The position numbers and the translations under genes were made by a program. Below are positions 21,258 through 31,447 of a DNA stretch of 64,000 bases, in pieces (the first letter of the stretch is position 1; each line of letters begins with the position of its first letter). The stretch lies in contig NZ_CP045725.1 in NCBI RefSeq assembly GCF_009646095.1, positions 992,001 to 1,056,000 of the forward strand, given 5' to 3'. This DNA comes from Raineyella fluvialis (GTDB taxonomy: Bacteria > Actinomycetota > Actinomycetes > Propionibacteriales > Propionibacteriaceae). Under the pieces are notes generated by a model, which worked only from the letters and a program-made list of their open reading frames with translations, was not told the origin of the DNA and did not search any database.

Positions 21258-21706
21258 ATCCGCATTTCCGCGAACCGAACGGGATGCTCGTACGAGCCCC
21301 GGAAACCATCCCTGACTTCCAGGTTTGCCAGCCCGGTTCCCCGTTCCGGCAACTCGCTGAACTATACGGGTCGACCCGGGAAGGGTCAAATCGGTGCACA
21401 CACCCCTGCCGACGGCCAGTCCGAGCGCCCACAGGAGGTGCCACCGGCCCCTCCGTACGTCCCTGACGCAGGACTGCTACACGCAGGCCCGCCACCTCCC
21501 CGCGTCGGGAGGGATGAGGATCGTGAGGAAGCAGCAAGGATTCCGTGCACCCCCGGCTACCTCGGTGGTGTTGGCTCGAGGAGACGGCTCGCCCCCACGG
21601 CGCCGACGGGCTACTCCTCCTCACGGGGTAGCGCCGGGAATGCGAGGACGTCGCCGCATGGGGTCGTGGCCACGCTGGGGGGAGCGTTGGTCCACGATCC
21701 ACGGGG
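21258..21706. other. no recognisable gene
   Basis: About 450 bp upstream of the rRNA promoter. Open frames here lack family motifs, ribosome sites and the third-position GC pattern of the real genes. I see no tRNA or repeat. It may be debris from the rearrangement that truncated the response regulator at 21743. Confidence 0.5.
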
Positions 21707-21758
21707 GGCTGGTCAGTGGAGGGATGCGCGAGCGCCCGTGTTCCTCCACTGACCAGCC
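21707..21758. repeat. 16-bp inverted repeat at the truncation point
   Basis: GGCTGGTCAGTGGAGG (21707-21722) and its exact complement (21743-21758) are separated by 20 bp. The right arm is already coding sequence of the truncated regulator (codons for LTSR), so the left arm is an inverted copy of the gene's broken edge. This could act as a hairpin, but it looks more like a rearrangement scar. Confidence 0.7.
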
Positions 21759-22195
21759 GAGCCGATGACATCGACCAGCTGATCGGCTTCTCCACCGGTG
21801 CCGACGACTACCTCGTCAAACCCGCCAACCCGCGGCTGCTGCTGGCTCGCGTCGCCGCCGTGCTGCGACGTACGGACGGCAGGAGGAGGGCCCAGGAGCC
21901 GACCCAGGTCACCCTCGACGGGGTCCGGATCGACCTGGAACGGCGCTCGGTGACCGTCAATGACACCCCCGTCGACCTGACCCGGATCCAGTTCGACCTC
22001 CTCGCTGTCCTGGCCGAGAATCCCCAGCGCGTGCTGACCCGCGGCCAACTCGTCGAACGGGTGTGGGGCGACTGGTTCGGCGACGACCATCACCTCGACG
22101 TCCATCTCTCCCGGCTGCGGCAGCGGATCAGCGCCGCCGGAGGTCCTCGCGTCGCCCACGCCGTCCGCGGCGTCGGGTTCCGGTTCGTCGACTAG
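21743..22195 (+). pseudogene. OmpR-family response regulator, 5'-truncated
   Basis: Only the end of the receiver domain remains: LTSRADDIDQLIGFSTGADDYLVKP, containing the conserved Lys of the KP motif. A complete winged-helix DNA-binding domain follows (RRSVTVNDTPVDLTRIQFDLL, VLTRGQLVERVWG, DVHLSRLRQRI and the terminal GVGFRFV). The first ~75 receiver residues, including the phosphorylated Asp, are missing, and no copy of them is found upstream. The break coincides with the 16-bp inverted repeat. An open frame exists from 21716 but has no credible start. Probably inactive. Confidence 0.8.
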
Positions 22196-22204
22196 GAGGC
22201 CGGC

Positions 22205-22550
22205 ATGCGTACGATCCTCGTCGTCGAAGACGACCTCGACGTCTCGATGCTGCTCGACTACGCCTTCCGCGTCGCAGGGTGGACGGTCCGGACCGCCGCG
22301 TCGCTGGCTGAAGCCAGAGCCGCCCTGTCGGAGGAGGGCATCGACCTCGTCCTCACCGACGATCGGCTCGGTGACGGCAGGGCCGAGGACGTCCGCCTCG
22401 CCGGGTGCTCTCCCCGTCGTCCTGCTCAGTGCCTCCGTCGACGGCCCGCCGTCCGCTCTGGTGCCGCGCCCGGGCTTCGCCGGGGCCATCACCAAACCGT
22501 TCGACGCGGTGCGTCTGGCCGAACTGGTCGGCTCCCTGCTCGGGGACTGA
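22205..22550 (+). CDS. single-domain response regulator (frameshift)
   Basis: Receiver-only protein of about 115 residues. ILVVEDDLDVSMLLDYAFR carries the acidic pocket, VLTDDRLGDG carries the phosphoacceptor Asp, and after the break VVLLSASVDG and GAITKPFDAVRLAELV carry the Ser and Lys switch residues. The reading frame shifts near 22404-22410 at GGGTGC; two missing bases in the G run, or one extra T, would repair it. The start 10 bp after the truncated regulator has GGAGGCC upstream. Likely a functional gene damaged by a sequence error, like others in the window. Confidence 0.7.
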
Positions 22551-22678
22551 GAGGTCAGCGGATTGGTCGGTCGCCGATCGTCCCGTCACCCTGTCGCCCG
22601 AAGGACCAGCCCCGGGCCGTCACACGATCAATAATTGGACCTGCGGACTGAAACGGGAGCGCTATCCGGGGGTGACCA

Positions 22679-23487
22679 ATGGGGGTCTCCGAGCTGCACG
22701 CCCTGCGCCTCGTCGGCGACGGGGACAGGGTGGTCGTCCTGGCGCATGGCCTCGGCGGCAACCAACACCAGTGGGATCCGGTGGCCCGCCATCTCGCGGC
22801 GCACGCCCGGGTCATCAGCTTCGCTCTCGCCGGTTCCGCCGACTGTGATCCCGCGGTGTACTCCCCGAGCGGCATGCCAGCCTGCTCGGCTTCGCCGACG
22901 ATCTCGCCCGGATCTGCGCCGACCAGGGGCTGCGCGGCGCGACCTACGTCGGACACTCGATGTCCGGCATGGTCGGGATGCTCGCGGCCGCCGCAGACCC
23001 GGGGCTCTTCTCCCGGCTCGTCGTGATCGGGACCAGCGCGTGCTATCTCGACGACCCCACCACCGGCTACATCGGCGGTCGCACGAGGGAGGAGGTGGAC
23101 ACGATGCTCGCCGCGGTGGCGTCGGACTTCGCCCTGTGGTCGGGCGGCTTCGCCCCCCAGGTAATGGGTAACCCCGAACGCCCGGAGTTCAGCACGGAGT
23201 TCGCGAAGAGCCTGCGCCGCTATCCTCCGCAGGTCGCGTTGTCGATCCTGCGGACCGCCTACACCAGTGACTACCGGGACGTCGTTCCCCGGGTCAGTCC
23301 ACCGACCCTGGTCCTGCAGGCCCGCGGCGACACGGCGGTCCCCGATGCGGCGGCGACGTGGCTCGCGGACGCGCTCCCCGACGGCCGGTTGATCCACCTG
23401 ACGGCGCAGGGCCATTTTCCCCACGTCGTGGACCCGGACGAGGTCTGCGCGGCCATCGACGCGTTCATCGAGGAGACCGTGCCATGA
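22679..23487 (+). CDS. RsbQ-like alpha/beta hydrolase (frameshift)
   Basis: Alpha/beta hydrolase close to Bacillus RsbQ, which with the PAS phosphatase RsbP signals energy stress. The oxyanion region is LAHGLGGNQHQWDPV. The nucleophile is Ser in GHSMSGMVGMLA, followed by the RsbQ-typical CYLDDPTTGYIGG block. The late acid-His pair is in LQARGDTAVPD and GHFPHVVDPDE. The frame breaks near 22873-22876 and is restored by one added base (AGCGG run). The stop overlaps the next gene, a multi-PAS kinase, by ATGA, which matches the RsbQ/PAS-partner arrangement. Confidence 0.8.
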
Positions 23488-26311
23488 CCTCGACGATCCG
23501 GGCCTCGCTGGACCTGGTGGCGACGGCACTGCGATGTGACGTGGTGGTCTTCTGGCGGATCACCGGCCCAGGAGCTGGGACGGTCCTCGACAGCACCGTG
23601 ACGGGGCTGGCGTTCGGCGCGCCCTGGTTGCCGGCTCCCGGCGACGCCCCGGGCACCGCCCCGGGCGGCCGGCTGGTCGTCGACCCGGCCCTGTTCGCGG
23701 CCCTGCTACCGACCGCCGTACGCCTGGACCTGGCTGCGCCGCTCACGGGCGTAGCGTGGAGCTGCCTCGACGGGACGGATCACCGGGTGACCGTCGGCTG
23801 GGCGGGGCGCCCACCGCCGCCGGACGTGCCGGCGCTGCTGGCCGGTCTGCAGGGCCAGCGGCTGGCCGAGACGCTCACCCTCCTCGAGTCAAGCCGACGG
23901 GAGACGGGCAGGGCAGCCCGGTTGTCGGAGTTGGTGGCGACCCTGGACCAGGCGGTGGCGCTGGTCTCCCTCGACGGCACACCGGGCATCGTGAACGCGG
24001 AGGGAGCCAAGCTGCTCGGCGTCCCAGCCGGTGAGGTGCCCGCCGCCCGACTCGCCGCGGCGCTGGAGACCCTGCGAGCACGTTCCCTGGAGGGCCCCGG
24101 CGACGACGGCTACGTCGTCCGGTTGGCCACGGACCCCCGGGCGAGGATCACCGACTGGCGCTGGACCTTCCCGACCGCCCCCACCCACCTTCGTGTCGCG
24201 ACCTTCCCGGTCGACACCGGCCCGCGCCCCACCCGGGCGTGGGTGTTCGACGACGTCTCCGCGGAGCGGGAGTCGGAGGACCTTCTCCGGGCGACCGTGG
24301 AGGGCATGCTCGAGCCCCACGCACTGATCGAGGCGGTGCGGGACACCGATGGACGGGTCCTCGACTTCACCTTCCTGGTGGTCAACCAGGCGACTCTGGA
24401 CTACTGGGGGATGGATCGCGCCTCAGCCACCGGCACCAGCTTGCTGGGACGGCTACCCGGCCTCGTCGAGGCCGGCCTGTTCGACCTCTACGTCGAGGCC
24501 CTGGAGACCGGTCGGGACCTGGTGCTCAACGATCAGCCGTACGAGAACGAGCAGCTCGGAAAGCTCGCCTACTACGACATCCGCGCGATCCGCGCCGCCA
24601 CCGATCGACTCAGCCTCAGCTGGGCCGATGTCACCGATCGCCACCGTGCCCTCCAGGCGCTGGAGGAGGCGAGCGAGCGTTTCCGGTTGCTCGCCGAGAA
24701 CGCCTCGGACATCGTCTTCCGTGGCAGCACCCAGGGGATCGTGGAGTGGGTGTCGCCCTCGGTGACCAAGACGCTGGGATGGGTGCCTGCCGAGCTCATC
24801 GGCCGGCGCTTCGTCACCCTCGTGCACCCGGGCGACGTCGGCACCATTCGAGCCGCGCAGGCAGCGCTGGACGCCGGGCTCAGCCAGCATTTCGAGGCCC
24901 GGCTGCGTACCACCGAGGGTGGATACCGCTGGATGGAGACCACCGTCAAGGTGGTTCTCGATGACGAGGGCCGGCCGCTTGCCCGGATCGGGAACTGGCG
25001 CGACATCGAGGCCGAGCGGGAGGCCCGGCAGGAGGCCCGCGAGGAACATGCGCGTTTCGACGCGATCCGGGCCTCCTCGACGGACGCCTTCGTCACGGTT
25101 CGCGCATCAGGCGAGATCGTGGCCTGGAACCCTGCGGCGACCACGCTGTTCGGCTACACCGAGGAGGAGGCACTGGGTCGGTCGTACGCCCTGATCGTGC
25201 CGGAGCCCCAGCGCACCGTGGTCGGACGGCTGCTCGCGGACCTGGACGGCGAGCAGGCCCGTGGCGCCGCGAGCCGGACCCACGCGCTGCACCTCGCCCG
25301 CCGCGACGGCAGCCTGTTCCCGGCCGAGGCCTCGGTGGCGGTGTGGGCGGGCGGGGAGGACCTGTTCGCCACCGCCATCATCCGCGACGTGACAGCCCGC
25401 GACGCCGCGCAGGAGGCCCTGCGGGCCAGCAAGGAGGAACTGGCCGAGGCGCAGCGACTCGCCCGGGCCGGCAGCTGGGCGTACGACCCGGTTGCCGGCA
25501 CGTACGAGTGGTCGGACGAGTTGCTGCGGATCCACGGGCTGCTGGACCTCGATCCGTCCCTCCCCCGGAGACGATCGCGGCGGCTCGGGCACGGAGCTTG
25601 GAGAGGTTGGAGCAGGCCGCCGAGGCGGCCATCCGGACCGGTGAGGTGACCGAGCTGGAATACGACATCACCGGCCAGGACGGGGAACGGCGCCACCTGC
25701 ATGCGCGGGTGGCGCCGGTGCGCGACTCCACCGGGCGGATCGTACGTTCCCGAGGGACCGCCATCGACGTGACCGAGGCCGACCGGGCGGCCGACGCGCG
25801 AGCCCGCCGGATCGCCCGGCACGCCGAGTACGCGAAGGCCGACAGCCTGCTGGTCGGGCCGATCGACCTGGCCGCGCTGGTCGCCGGCGTGGCGGGCGAC
25901 TATCGAGGGCTGGCAGCGCAGCGGGTCATCACCGCCGACCCGCCGGCCGGGGTGAGTGGGCTCGGTTCGGCGGCCGCGCTGGACACGGTCGTCCGGCACC
26001 TGATCGAGAACGCGATCCGGTTCACCGCCGAGGACGGCAGGATCGACCTCGTCACCAGGCCCGTCCGCGGTCACCGGGTGGAGCTGGCGATCCGGGACGA
26101 CGGACCGGGGCTGCCCTCGGATGTGGACCTGTTCTCCGCCTTCGCCAAGGGGGAACGCTCCGCCGGCGACGGCCTGGGGCTCCACGTGGTCCGCACCCTC
26201 GTGGAGGCGATGGGGGGTGAGGTCACCGGCCACAACCGCGAGGACGGCACGGGCTCCGAGTTCATCGTCACCCTGCCGGGGGCGCCGGATCCGCAGGGCG
26301 CCGGGACCTGA
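23484..26311 (+). CDS. multi-PAS sensor histidine kinase (frameshift)
   Basis: Cytoplasmic sensor kinase of about 942 residues when repaired. An N-terminal GAF-like part (~1-135) is followed by a series of PAS domains, for example FRLLAENASDIVFRGSTQGIVEWVSPSV with PAC region GGYRWMETTVKVV, and FVTVRASGEIVAWNPAATTLFGYTEEE. The C-terminal ATPase has the N box HLIENAIRFT, G1 DDGPGLP and G2 GDGLGLHVV. No HExRTP-type H box is visible between the last PAS and the ATPase. The frame breaks in a C5 run at 25562-25566; one more C restores it. It starts in an ATGA overlap with the RsbQ-like gene. Confidence 0.8.
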
Positions 26312-26371
26312 TCGGTGTCCGGCGCGTCGGTTCGCCCGGCCACTGGCGCCCGGGCGTGCTAAAAGTCCGTT

Positions 26372-27658
26372 ATGACGTACCGTCCCGAAACGCTCGCGAT
26401 CCACGCCGGCCAGGAGCAGCCCGATCCCACCACCCACGCCCGGGCCGTCCCGATCTACCAGACGACCTCGTACGTGTTCGACTCCGCGGAGGAGGCCGCC
26501 GACCTCTTCGCCCTGCGCAAGCCGGGCAACATCTACGGCCGCATCATGAACCCGACCGAGGACGTCTTCGAGACCCGCATGACCGCTCTGGAGGGCGGCG
26601 TGGGCGCGCTGGCGACCTCGGCGGGCGCTGCGGCGATCACGTACGCCGTCCTCAACCTCGTGAACGCCGGCGACAACATCGTCGCCGCCGCCACGCTCTA
26701 CGGGGGCACCTTCGCCCTGTTCGAGCACACCCTGGCGCAGTACGGGATCGAGGCGCGCTTCGTCGACCCCGAGCAGCCCGAGCGGCTCGCCGAGTACGTG
26801 GACGACCGGACGCGCCTGGTCTTCGGCGAGACCCTGGCCAACCCGAAGCTCAACGTCCTCGACCTGGACGCCTGGTCGGCGGCGGCACACGACCTCGGCC
26901 TGCCGTTCATCGTCGACAACACCGCCCCCTCCCCGGCACTGTGCCGGGTGTTCGAGCACGGCGTCGACGTGGTGGTGCATTCCGCCACCAAGTACATCGG
27001 CGGTCACGGCACCACCCTGGGCGGCATCATCGTCGACTCCGGCAACTTCGACTGGTCCGCCCATGCCGAACGGTTCCCCAACCTCACCAGCGGTGACCCG
27101 GCCTACCACGGTGTGGTGTGGACGGAGGCGGCCGGCAAGGCGGCCTACATCATCCGCGCCCGCACCGTGCTGCTCCGCAACATGGGCGCCACCATCGCCC
27201 CGCTGCACGCCTGGCTCTTCCTGCAGGGTCTCGAGACCCTGTACCTGCGGATGGAGAAGCACAGCGAGAACGCGCTCGCCGTGGCCCAGCATCTCCAGCA
27301 GCACCCGGACGTCGCGTGGGTGAACTACCCGGGTCTGGAGGACTCGCCGTACAAGGCGACCGCGGACCGGCTCTTCACCGGCCTGGGGTACGGCGGCCTG
27401 GTGTCGTTCGGCCTCAAGGCCGGCCGCGAGGCGGGCTCGAAGGTCGTCGAGGGGCTCGAGCTCTTCAGCCACCTGGCCAACATCGGTGACGTGAAGTCGC
27501 TGGCCATCCACAACGCCTCGACGACGCACTCCCAGCTCTCCGACGAGGAGCTCGTCGCCGCCGGCGTCAGTCCGGAGATGATCCGGCTGTCGATCGGCAC
27601 CGAGCACATCGACGACCTGATCGCCGACCTGGACCAGGCGCTCGCCGCCGCGCGCTGA
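26372..27658 (+). CDS. metY: O-acetylhomoserine sulfhydrylase family (PLP) enzyme
   Basis: Cys/Met-metabolism PLP enzyme making homocysteine from O-acetylhomoserine and sulfide. The 428-residue length and the MetY-type blocks TLAIHAGQEQPDPTTHARAVP, QTTSYVF, YGRIMNPT, the PLP aspartate region IVDNTAPSP and the Schiff-base lysine in HSATKYIGGHGTT support it. The final SIGTEHIDDLIADL is canonical. It lacks a strong ribosome site, and TAAAAG sits about 15 bp upstream, so a leaderless or short-leader message is possible. It may use sulfite-derived sulfide from the SsuD pathway. Confidence 0.92.
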   Translation: MTYRPETLAIHAGQEQPDPTTHARAVPIYQTTSYVFDSAEEAADLFALRKPGNIYGRIMNPTEDVFETRMTALEGGVGALATSAGAAAITYAVLNLVNAGDNIVAAATLYGGTFALFEHTLAQYGIEARFVDPEQPERLAEYVDDRTRLVFGETLANPKLNVLDLDAWSAAAHDLGLPFIVDNTAPSPALCRVFEHGVDVVVHSATKYIGGHGTTLGGIIVDSGNFDWSAHAERFPNLTSGDPAYHGVVWTEAAGKAAYIIRARTVLLRNMGATIAPLHAWLFLQGLETLYLRMEKHSENALAVAQHLQQHPDVAWVNYPGLEDSPYKATADRLFTGLGYGGLVSFGLKAGREAGSKVVEGLELFSHLANIGDVKSLAIHNASTTHSQLSDEELVAAGVSPEMIRLSIGTEHIDDLIADLDQALAAAR

Positions 27659-27669
27659 CACGCCTCTCC

Positions 27670-27701
27670 GTCCGCCTCCCGGGCTGCGCTCGGGGGCGGA
27701 C
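27670..27701. terminator. bidirectional terminator hairpin
   Basis: Stem of about 10 bp (27670-27679 with 27692-27701, GTCCGCC/GGCGGAC core) between the convergent metY and lipoprotein genes. No U-tract on either side. Confidence 0.6.
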
Positions 27702-27717
27702 ACGGGTCGGACGGGGC

Positions 27718-28338
27718 TCAGCGGACGATGTCGACGACCACCCTGGTCGGGCTCTGCAGGGTGTGCACCGCGAACGGGCGCTGACCGTCGCTGAGGCCGA
27801 TGAACGAGAGGGTGTCGCCCTCGAAGGTGCCGTTCTGCACGACCTCGGTGACGACCCCCGCGCCGTCCCCGGGCACCCGCTGCGGCACCGGTGCGGGTGC
27901 CGGCGACGCGGCCGGGTAGGTGGTCCCCGTCATGCTGACCCGCAGCACCGACCGACCCGCCACGGTGATCTGCTGCCCGCTGCCCTGGGCGATGGCCTTG
28001 TCGACGTACTCGACCGCCCAGCCGGGTGCCCCGGTCCCGGTGAACTCGAACACGACGCGGTCGACGCCGGGATGGCTCGCGGTCCGGACACCGGTGAGCA
28101 CGAGCTGGGATCCGGCCGCCGGTTCCTGCTGGTTGCGGCTGGTCGAGGCGTCCTTGGGCACGGTCACGTCGTCCTCGGCGGGCGGCGTGGGCATCGGCGT
28201 CGAGGGCGAGGACGACGCGGTGACCGAGGTCGTCGGTGAGGCACTCACGCTCGCGGCCGGACCGCCGCCACCGGCACAGCCGGCGACCAGCACGCCGATG
28301 GTGGTACCCAGCACGATGACACCCAGTGCGCTCCTCAT
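27718..28338 (-). CDS. AMIN-like domain lipoprotein
   Basis: Exported lipoprotein, 206 residues. The signal peptide ends in LVAGC. A Ser/Thr/Pro linker leads to an AMIN-like beta domain with GVDRVVFEFTGTGAPGWAVEY, GTFEGDTLSFIGL and FAVHTLQSPTRVVVDI. Such domains are thought to bind the cell wall. The ATG at 28338 is placed by the signal peptide. Convergent with metY across the hairpin, divergent from the dehydrogenase gene. Confidence 0.8.
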   Translation of the reverse strand: MRSALGVIVLGTTIGVLVAGCAGGGGPAASVSASPTTSVTASSSPSTPMPTPPAEDDVTVPKDASTSRNQQEPAAGSQLVLTGVRTASHPGVDRVVFEFTGTGAPGWAVEYVDKAIAQGSGQQITVAGRSVLRVSMTGTTYPAASPAPAPVPQRVPGDGAGVVTEVVQNGTFEGDTLSFIGLSDGQRPFAVHTLQSPTRVVVDIVR

Positions 28339-28427
28339 GCGTCCACGGTAACGGGACGACGGCCGAGTCGGGCCCAGGATCGGGCGAGCGACTACCGTGG
28401 ACAGTGACCCCACGACGAGGAGGACCC

Positions 28428-29876
28428 ATGTCCGTCGACGCACTGCTCGCCGCGCTCCCCCACGGCCAGTTCATCGGGGGCGAGTGGCGCCCCTCGGAAG
28501 CCACGTTCGAGGTGATGAACCCGGCGACCGAGGAAGTCATCGATCGGGTGGCCGACGGCACGCCGGACGATGCCCTGGCCGCCCTCGACGCCGCCTGCGA
28601 GGCCGCCGAGGCCTGGGCCGCGACGAAGCCCCGGGACCGGGCCGAGGTGCTGCGCCGTACGTTCGAGCTGGTGACCGAACGCCGCGACCTCTTCGCCACC
28701 TGTATGACCGTGGAGATGGGCAAGCCCCTGCCCGAGGCGTACGGCGAAGTGACGTACGGGGCCGAGTTCCTCCGCTGGTTCTCCGAGGAGGCCGTACGGA
28801 TCGAGGGACGCTTCTCCGTCGCCCCGGTCTCGGGCCAGCGGATCCTCACCATGAAGCAGCCCGTCGGGCCGGTCTATGCGATCACGCCGTGGAACTTCCC
28901 GCTGGCGATGGCGACCCGCAAGCTGGCCCCCGCGATCGCCGCCGGTTGCACCGCGGTGATCAAGCCGGCCCACGAGACACCGCTGACCACACTGCTCTTC
29001 ATGCAGGCCTTGCAGGATGCCGGCCTGCCCGCCGGAGTCGTCAACTGCGTCACCTCGACCAGTTCCGCGGCCGTCTCCGAGCCGATCATCGCCGACCCTC
29101 GGCTGCGGAAGCTCACCTTCACCGGCTCGACGGCCGTCGGCCGGGTGCTGTTGCGGCAGGCGGCCGACCACGTGCTCAAGACCTCGATGGAGCTGGGCGG
29201 CAACGCCCCCCTGCTGGTCCTGCCGTCCGCCGACCTCGACAAGGCCGTCCAGGGCGCGCTGGACGCGAAGATGCGCAACATCGGCGAGGCCTGCACCGCG
29301 GCCAACCGGCTGTACGTGCACGCGTCGGTCGCGGCCGACTTCTCCGCCCGGCTGGCCGAGAAGATGGCCGCCATGCCCGTCGGCAACGGTCTGGACGAGG
29401 GCGTACGGGTCGGGCCGCTGGTCAGCGCCAAGCAGCTCGACACGGTCACCGACCTGCTGCAGGACGCCGTCGACCGCGGGGCCCGGGTGGCCACCGGCGG
29501 CTCTCGGCCGGAAGGTCCCGGCTACTTCCTCCAGCCGACGGTGCTCACCGACGTGCCGACCGATGCGCGGGTGTTCCGTGAGGAGATCTTCGGACCGGTC
29601 GCGCCGATCGCCACCTTCTCGACCCTGGACGAGGCGATCGCGCTGGCCAACAACACCGAGTTCGGCCTGATGGCCTACGTCTTCGCGGAGAACCTGGGCG
29701 AAGCGCTGTACGTGGTCGAGCGGCTGGAATCCGGCATGGTCGGGCTCAACTCCGGGGTGATCTCCGACCCGGCGGCCCCGTTCGGCGGGGTCAAGCAGTC
29801 CGGCCTCGGTCGGGAGGGCAGCCACGAGGGCCTCGAGGAGTACCTCGAGACGAAGTACGTGGGCATCAAACTGTGA
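28428..29876 (+). CDS. gabD: NAD(P)-dependent succinate-semialdehyde-type dehydrogenase
   Basis: Aldehyde dehydrogenase superfamily, 482 residues. The cofactor site is in ITPWNFPLAM and KPAHETPLT. The catalytic Glu is in MELGGNAP and the catalytic Cys in GEACTAANR. The final FGGVKQSGLGREGSHEGLEEYLETKYV matches the GabD group, where the arginine-rich end binds the dicarboxylate. GABA genes are not adjacent, so the exact substrate is inferred. GAGGAGGA before the ATG at 28428 fixes the start. Confidence 0.88.
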   Translation: MSVDALLAALPHGQFIGGEWRPSEATFEVMNPATEEVIDRVADGTPDDALAALDAACEAAEAWAATKPRDRAEVLRRTFELVTERRDLFATCMTVEMGKPLPEAYGEVTYGAEFLRWFSEEAVRIEGRFSVAPVSGQRILTMKQPVGPVYAITPWNFPLAMATRKLAPAIAAGCTAVIKPAHETPLTTLLFMQALQDAGLPAGVVNCVTSTSSAAVSEPIIADPRLRKLTFTGSTAVGRVLLRQAADHVLKTSMELGGNAPLLVLPSADLDKAVQGALDAKMRNIGEACTAANRLYVHASVAADFSARLAEKMAAMPVGNGLDEGVRVGPLVSAKQLDTVTDLLQDAVDRGARVATGGSRPEGPGYFLQPTVLTDVPTDARVFREEIFGPVAPIATFSTLDEAIALANNTEFGLMAYVFAENLGEALYVVERLESGMVGLNSGVISDPAAPFGGVKQSGLGREGSHEGLEEYLETKYVGIKL

Positions 29877-29949
29877 GCCGTGACCACGGGTCCGGATCGG
29901 GTTAAGGCGTTCCCGCGGGAACGCGGCGGGCGCGTGGAATGATGGCCGG

Positions 29950-30705
29950 ATGGACCTCGGCTACCGACTGATCGTCGCCCTCTGCCGCGTCGTGTTCCGA
30001 TGGATGGGGCTGCGCTTCCGGATCACCGGCCTGCACCACGTCCCCCGCCGCGGCGGCGCGCTCCTGGCCATCAACCACACCGCGCACGTGGACTTCCTCT
30101 TCGCCGGGTTCGGCGTGCTGAAGGCGAACGGACGCCTGGTGCGGTTCATGGCCAAGAAGTCGATCTGGCAGCACCCGGTCGCGGGGCGCGTGATGCGGAT
30201 GTGCCGCCACATCCCGGTCGATCGCGCCTCGGGCGCGGCGGGCTACGCGCTGGCGGTGGAGGCGCTGCTCGACGACCAGCTCGTCGGCATCTACCCCGAG
30301 GGGACGATGTCGCGCTCGTTCGAGATCAAGCAGCTGAAGACCGGTGCCGTACGGATGGCGCGCGACACCGGCCGCCCCATCATCCCCACCATCGTCTGGG
30401 GCGCGCAGCGGATCTGGACGAAGGACCATCCGCGGGACTTCTCGCGCTCCGGGATCCCGGTGCACATCGCCTTCGGAGCGCCACTGGACGTCGGCCCAGG
30501 CGACGACATCGCCGCCGCCACCCAGGAACTGCGCCGGGCGATGGCCCGCCTGCTCGACGAGGTCATCGCCGGCTACCCGACGATGACCGGCGCCGATCGG
30601 GCCTTCCTGCCCCACCGCTGGGGCGGGACCGCGCCGACACCGGCCGAGTCGTACGACCGGGACCTGCACGACATGACCAGGACCGCCGACGAGTGGACCC
30701 GCTGA
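29950..30705 (+). CDS. plsC: 1-acyl-sn-glycerol-3-phosphate acyltransferase
   Basis: Membrane-associated acyltransferase making phosphatidic acid. Block I NHTAHVDF (the HX4D catalytic pair) is near residue 40, block III YPEGTMSRS near 117, and block IV RPIIPTIVWG follows. The 251-residue length is usual for actinobacterial PlsC-like enzymes, several of which are present per genome. A single transcription unit seems likely. Confidence 0.9.
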   Translation: MDLGYRLIVALCRVVFRWMGLRFRITGLHHVPRRGGALLAINHTAHVDFLFAGFGVLKANGRLVRFMAKKSIWQHPVAGRVMRMCRHIPVDRASGAAGYALAVEALLDDQLVGIYPEGTMSRSFEIKQLKTGAVRMARDTGRPIIPTIVWGAQRIWTKDHPRDFSRSGIPVHIAFGAPLDVGPGDDIAAATQELRRAMARLLDEVIAGYPTMTGADRAFLPHRWGGTAPTPAESYDRDLHDMTRTADEWTR

Positions 30706-30738
30706 GGGTGGGAGAGTAGCGCCGCACGAGACCGGGTG

Positions 30739-31373
30739 TCAGTACCGCAGCACGTGCTGGGTCCACGGCCGCAGGTCGGTCTCGACGAGATCGGTGATCC
30801 GGTCGCGGAAGAGGCGTCGCCCGCGGTCGTTGAGCAGACCGTCGTGGATGAAGAACGATGTCGGGGCGCCGACCGCCCGGGCCCAGTCGATGGTCTCCTT
30901 GAGGGCCGCCCACGGACCCATCACCGGGACCGCCATCAGGTCGATCGCCGCCGGCACCTCGGCGAGCGAGTCACCGGGGTGGAAGAGGCGCGGCTCCCCC
31001 TCAGCGGCGAGCACCACCCCGATGTTGCCGACCATCGGGATGTCGCGATGGATGACCGCGTGCTGGCCGCCGACCGCCTCGATGATCAGGCCCCCAGGGT
31101 CTCCACCTGCCCCGCCTCGAACGGCTCCGCGCCCTCCACCTCGGTCTTCCGGAAGGTCTCGGGTTCGAGCAGGACGCGGACCCCGGGGTTACGCGCCAGT
31201 AGCGCGGGCATCCGGGAGGGATCGACGTGGTCGGCGTGCTGATGGGTGACGACGACGGCGTCGAGGCCCTCCACCTCCTCCCAGCCATCCGTGAAGGCGC
31301 CGGGATCGATCAGCACACGGATCCCCACGGTCTCGACCAGCAACGTCGAATGGCCCAAGCGGATGATCTCCAT
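30739..31373 (-). CDS. MBL-fold metallohydrolase, UlaG-like (frameshift)
   Basis: Zinc metallo-beta-lactamase-fold hydrolase of about 211 residues. LGHSTLLVETVGIRVLIDPG opens the fold. VVTHQHADHVD carries the first metal ligands. VMGPW and the final FFIHDG stretch carry late ligands. The frame breaks at a C5 run (31091-31095); one more base joins ETLG to LIIEAVGG and gives a complete domain. UlaG-like relatives act on lactones or phosphoesters, but the substrate is unknown here. The ATG at 31373 has GAAGGC upstream. Confidence 0.8.
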
Positions 31374-31447
31374 GCCTTCACGCTAGGCGAGCCGCCGCAG
31401 CTGCGGTAGCGATTCGGGGCGCGAGGAGGGGGTGGTTCGCGTCCGCC

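Noticed and set aside
21244-21795. Minus-strand 183-codon frame upstream of the rRNA promoter
   Set aside because: Composition is Arg/Ser/Pro-rich shadow coding, it crosses the rrn promoter region and the inverted repeat, and no motif is recognised.
25154-28852. A 1232-codon open frame on the minus strand
   Set aside because: It is antisense to the PAS kinase, metY and gabD genes, has no family motifs, and exists because GC-rich codons leave few stops on the opposite strand.
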